Origin: Sphingobacterium endophyticum
GTDB taxonomy: Bacteria; Bacteroidota; Bacteroidia; Sphingobacteriales; Sphingobacteriaceae
Direction of reading: 5' to 3'
Length of the DNA stretch: 64,000 nt
Assembly: GCF_009733535.1 (NCBI RefSeq)
Contig: NZ_SMMI01000012.1
Coordinates: 62,001 to 126,000 of the forward strand
The notes beneath the pieces are model-generated. The model ran no database searches. It saw only the letters and a program-made list of their open reading frames with translations, and was not told the origin of the DNA. Below, in pieces: positions 63,608 to 64,000 of the stretch. The stretch's first letter is position 1. The number at the start of each line of letters is the position of its first letter. The translations under genes and the position numbers were made by a program.

Positions 63608-64000
63608 TTATATCTTTGATACTACCTTCTATATATTCCTGGCTCTGAACATTTGAATTTGAACGATTTGTGGTTCTTAAGTTTATGGTAATCTGACTTT
63701 CTGTAATTTGATATTCTAATTTATTTTTTGGAAGTATCTTGTCTAAAACCTGGGTAATGGTTGCACCGCTTAATTCGATTGTGATGGGCCCAGTAACTTG
63801 GTTTATTTGATCATTATAAAAGAATTGAAATTTTGTTTGATTTGAAATTTCTTCTAAAACTCTATTTAATTTTGCTTTTTGAAATTTCAATGTTATTGAT
63901 TGATTGCTTGCTTGAACGATAAGGATGTTTAATGAAAATATTAACATTAAAAAGACATGCCTAACAATTTTAACATGGATAGAATAGGGGATAGCCCTTT
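63564..64000 (-). CDS. SusC N-terminal part: signal, STN and carboxypeptidase-like domain
   Basis: This fragment holds the receptor's N-terminus. The frame is open to the right edge; ATG 63947 is the first start inside the window but the signal region extends upstream (VKIVRHVFLMLIFSLNI), so the real start may lie outside. An STN domain (about residues 18-85: ITLKFQKAKLNRVLEEISNQ, TQVLDKILP) is followed by the start of a carboxypeptidase-like domain (IEGSIKDINGVPLVGASIKD), and then the frame hits a stop. An STN domain on a SusC protein usually means control by a FecR-type anti-sigma factor, whose gene would lie just outside to the right. Confidence 0.8.
   Translation of the reverse strand, partial: RAIPYSIHVKIVRHVFLMLIFSLNILIVQASNQSITLKFQKAKLNRVLEEISNQTKFQFFYNDQINQVTGPITIELSGATITQVLDKILPKNKLEYQITESQITINLRTTNRSNSNVQSQEYIEGSIKDINGVPLVGASIKDKR

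Overview
The window is a chromosomal stretch of a low-GC member of the Bacteroidota, most likely a Sphingobacteriaceae species (Sphingobacterium/Pedobacter type). The evidence is Bacteroidota-style promoters (TAnnTTTG -7 boxes) in front of many genes, few strong Shine-Dalgarno sequences, a SusC/SusD outer-membrane import locus, and menaquinone genes of the futalosine route (mqnE, mqnA). It also carries typical family members such as an RNase Y gene, a YbiT-like ABC-F protein and MbnP/MbnH proteins. I see no rRNA, tRNA, CRISPR array, prophage or insertion sequence.

Layout. 1-7.4 kb: the end of an M1 peptidase, an acetyltransferase, an AAA ATPase, two sodium-coupled transporters, a 29-codon membrane peptide and two envelope lipoproteins. 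7.6-13.6 kb: an ABC-F ATPase, a secreted GMC dehydrogenase with its Tat-lipoprotein subunit, and a Nudix gene that overlaps pyrE at the start codons. 13.6-17.3 kb: a five-gene minus-strand operon of two paralogous small Cys-rich proteins, MbnP, a di-haem MbnH-like peroxidase and an envelope protein. 17.4-27.5 kb: housekeeping genes (exonuclease, trxB, HAD phosphatase, methyltransferase, pheT, a ZapB-like coiled coil, zapA, rny). Between zapA and rny lies a rod-shaped RNA that looks like 6S RNA.

27.6-35.2 kb: a five-gene metal-efflux operon (response regulator, kinase, TolC-like, adaptor, RND pump). 35.2-41 kb: a small membrane protein, a phosphodiesterase-alkaline phosphatase fusion, a LURP-one-like protein and an aromatic amino acid cluster (aminotransferase, tyrA, acetyltransferase). 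41-53.6 kb: a LacI regulator with a candidate operator, an MsbA-like exporter, mqnE-phosphatase-mqnA, a rhodanese-thioredoxin fusion, a YpfJ-like metallopeptidase, a LuxE-like acyltransferase, fabG and mqo.

53.6-55.4 kb: a TPP riboswitch controls a PnuT-type thiamine transporter that abuts an acyl-CoA-dehydrogenase-like flavoprotein. 55.4-64 kb: an import locus of SusC (frameshifted), SusD, a zinc metallohydrolase lipoprotein and two DUF4302 lipoproteins, running off the right edge.

The least explained systems are: (i) the riboswitch-pnuT-flavoprotein unit; (ii) the MbnP/MbnH operon with its duplicated Cys-rich proteins; (iii) the 6S-like RNA beside zapA; (iv) a set of genes whose -7 box sits only 3-5 bases before the ATG, which predicts leaderless mRNAs.
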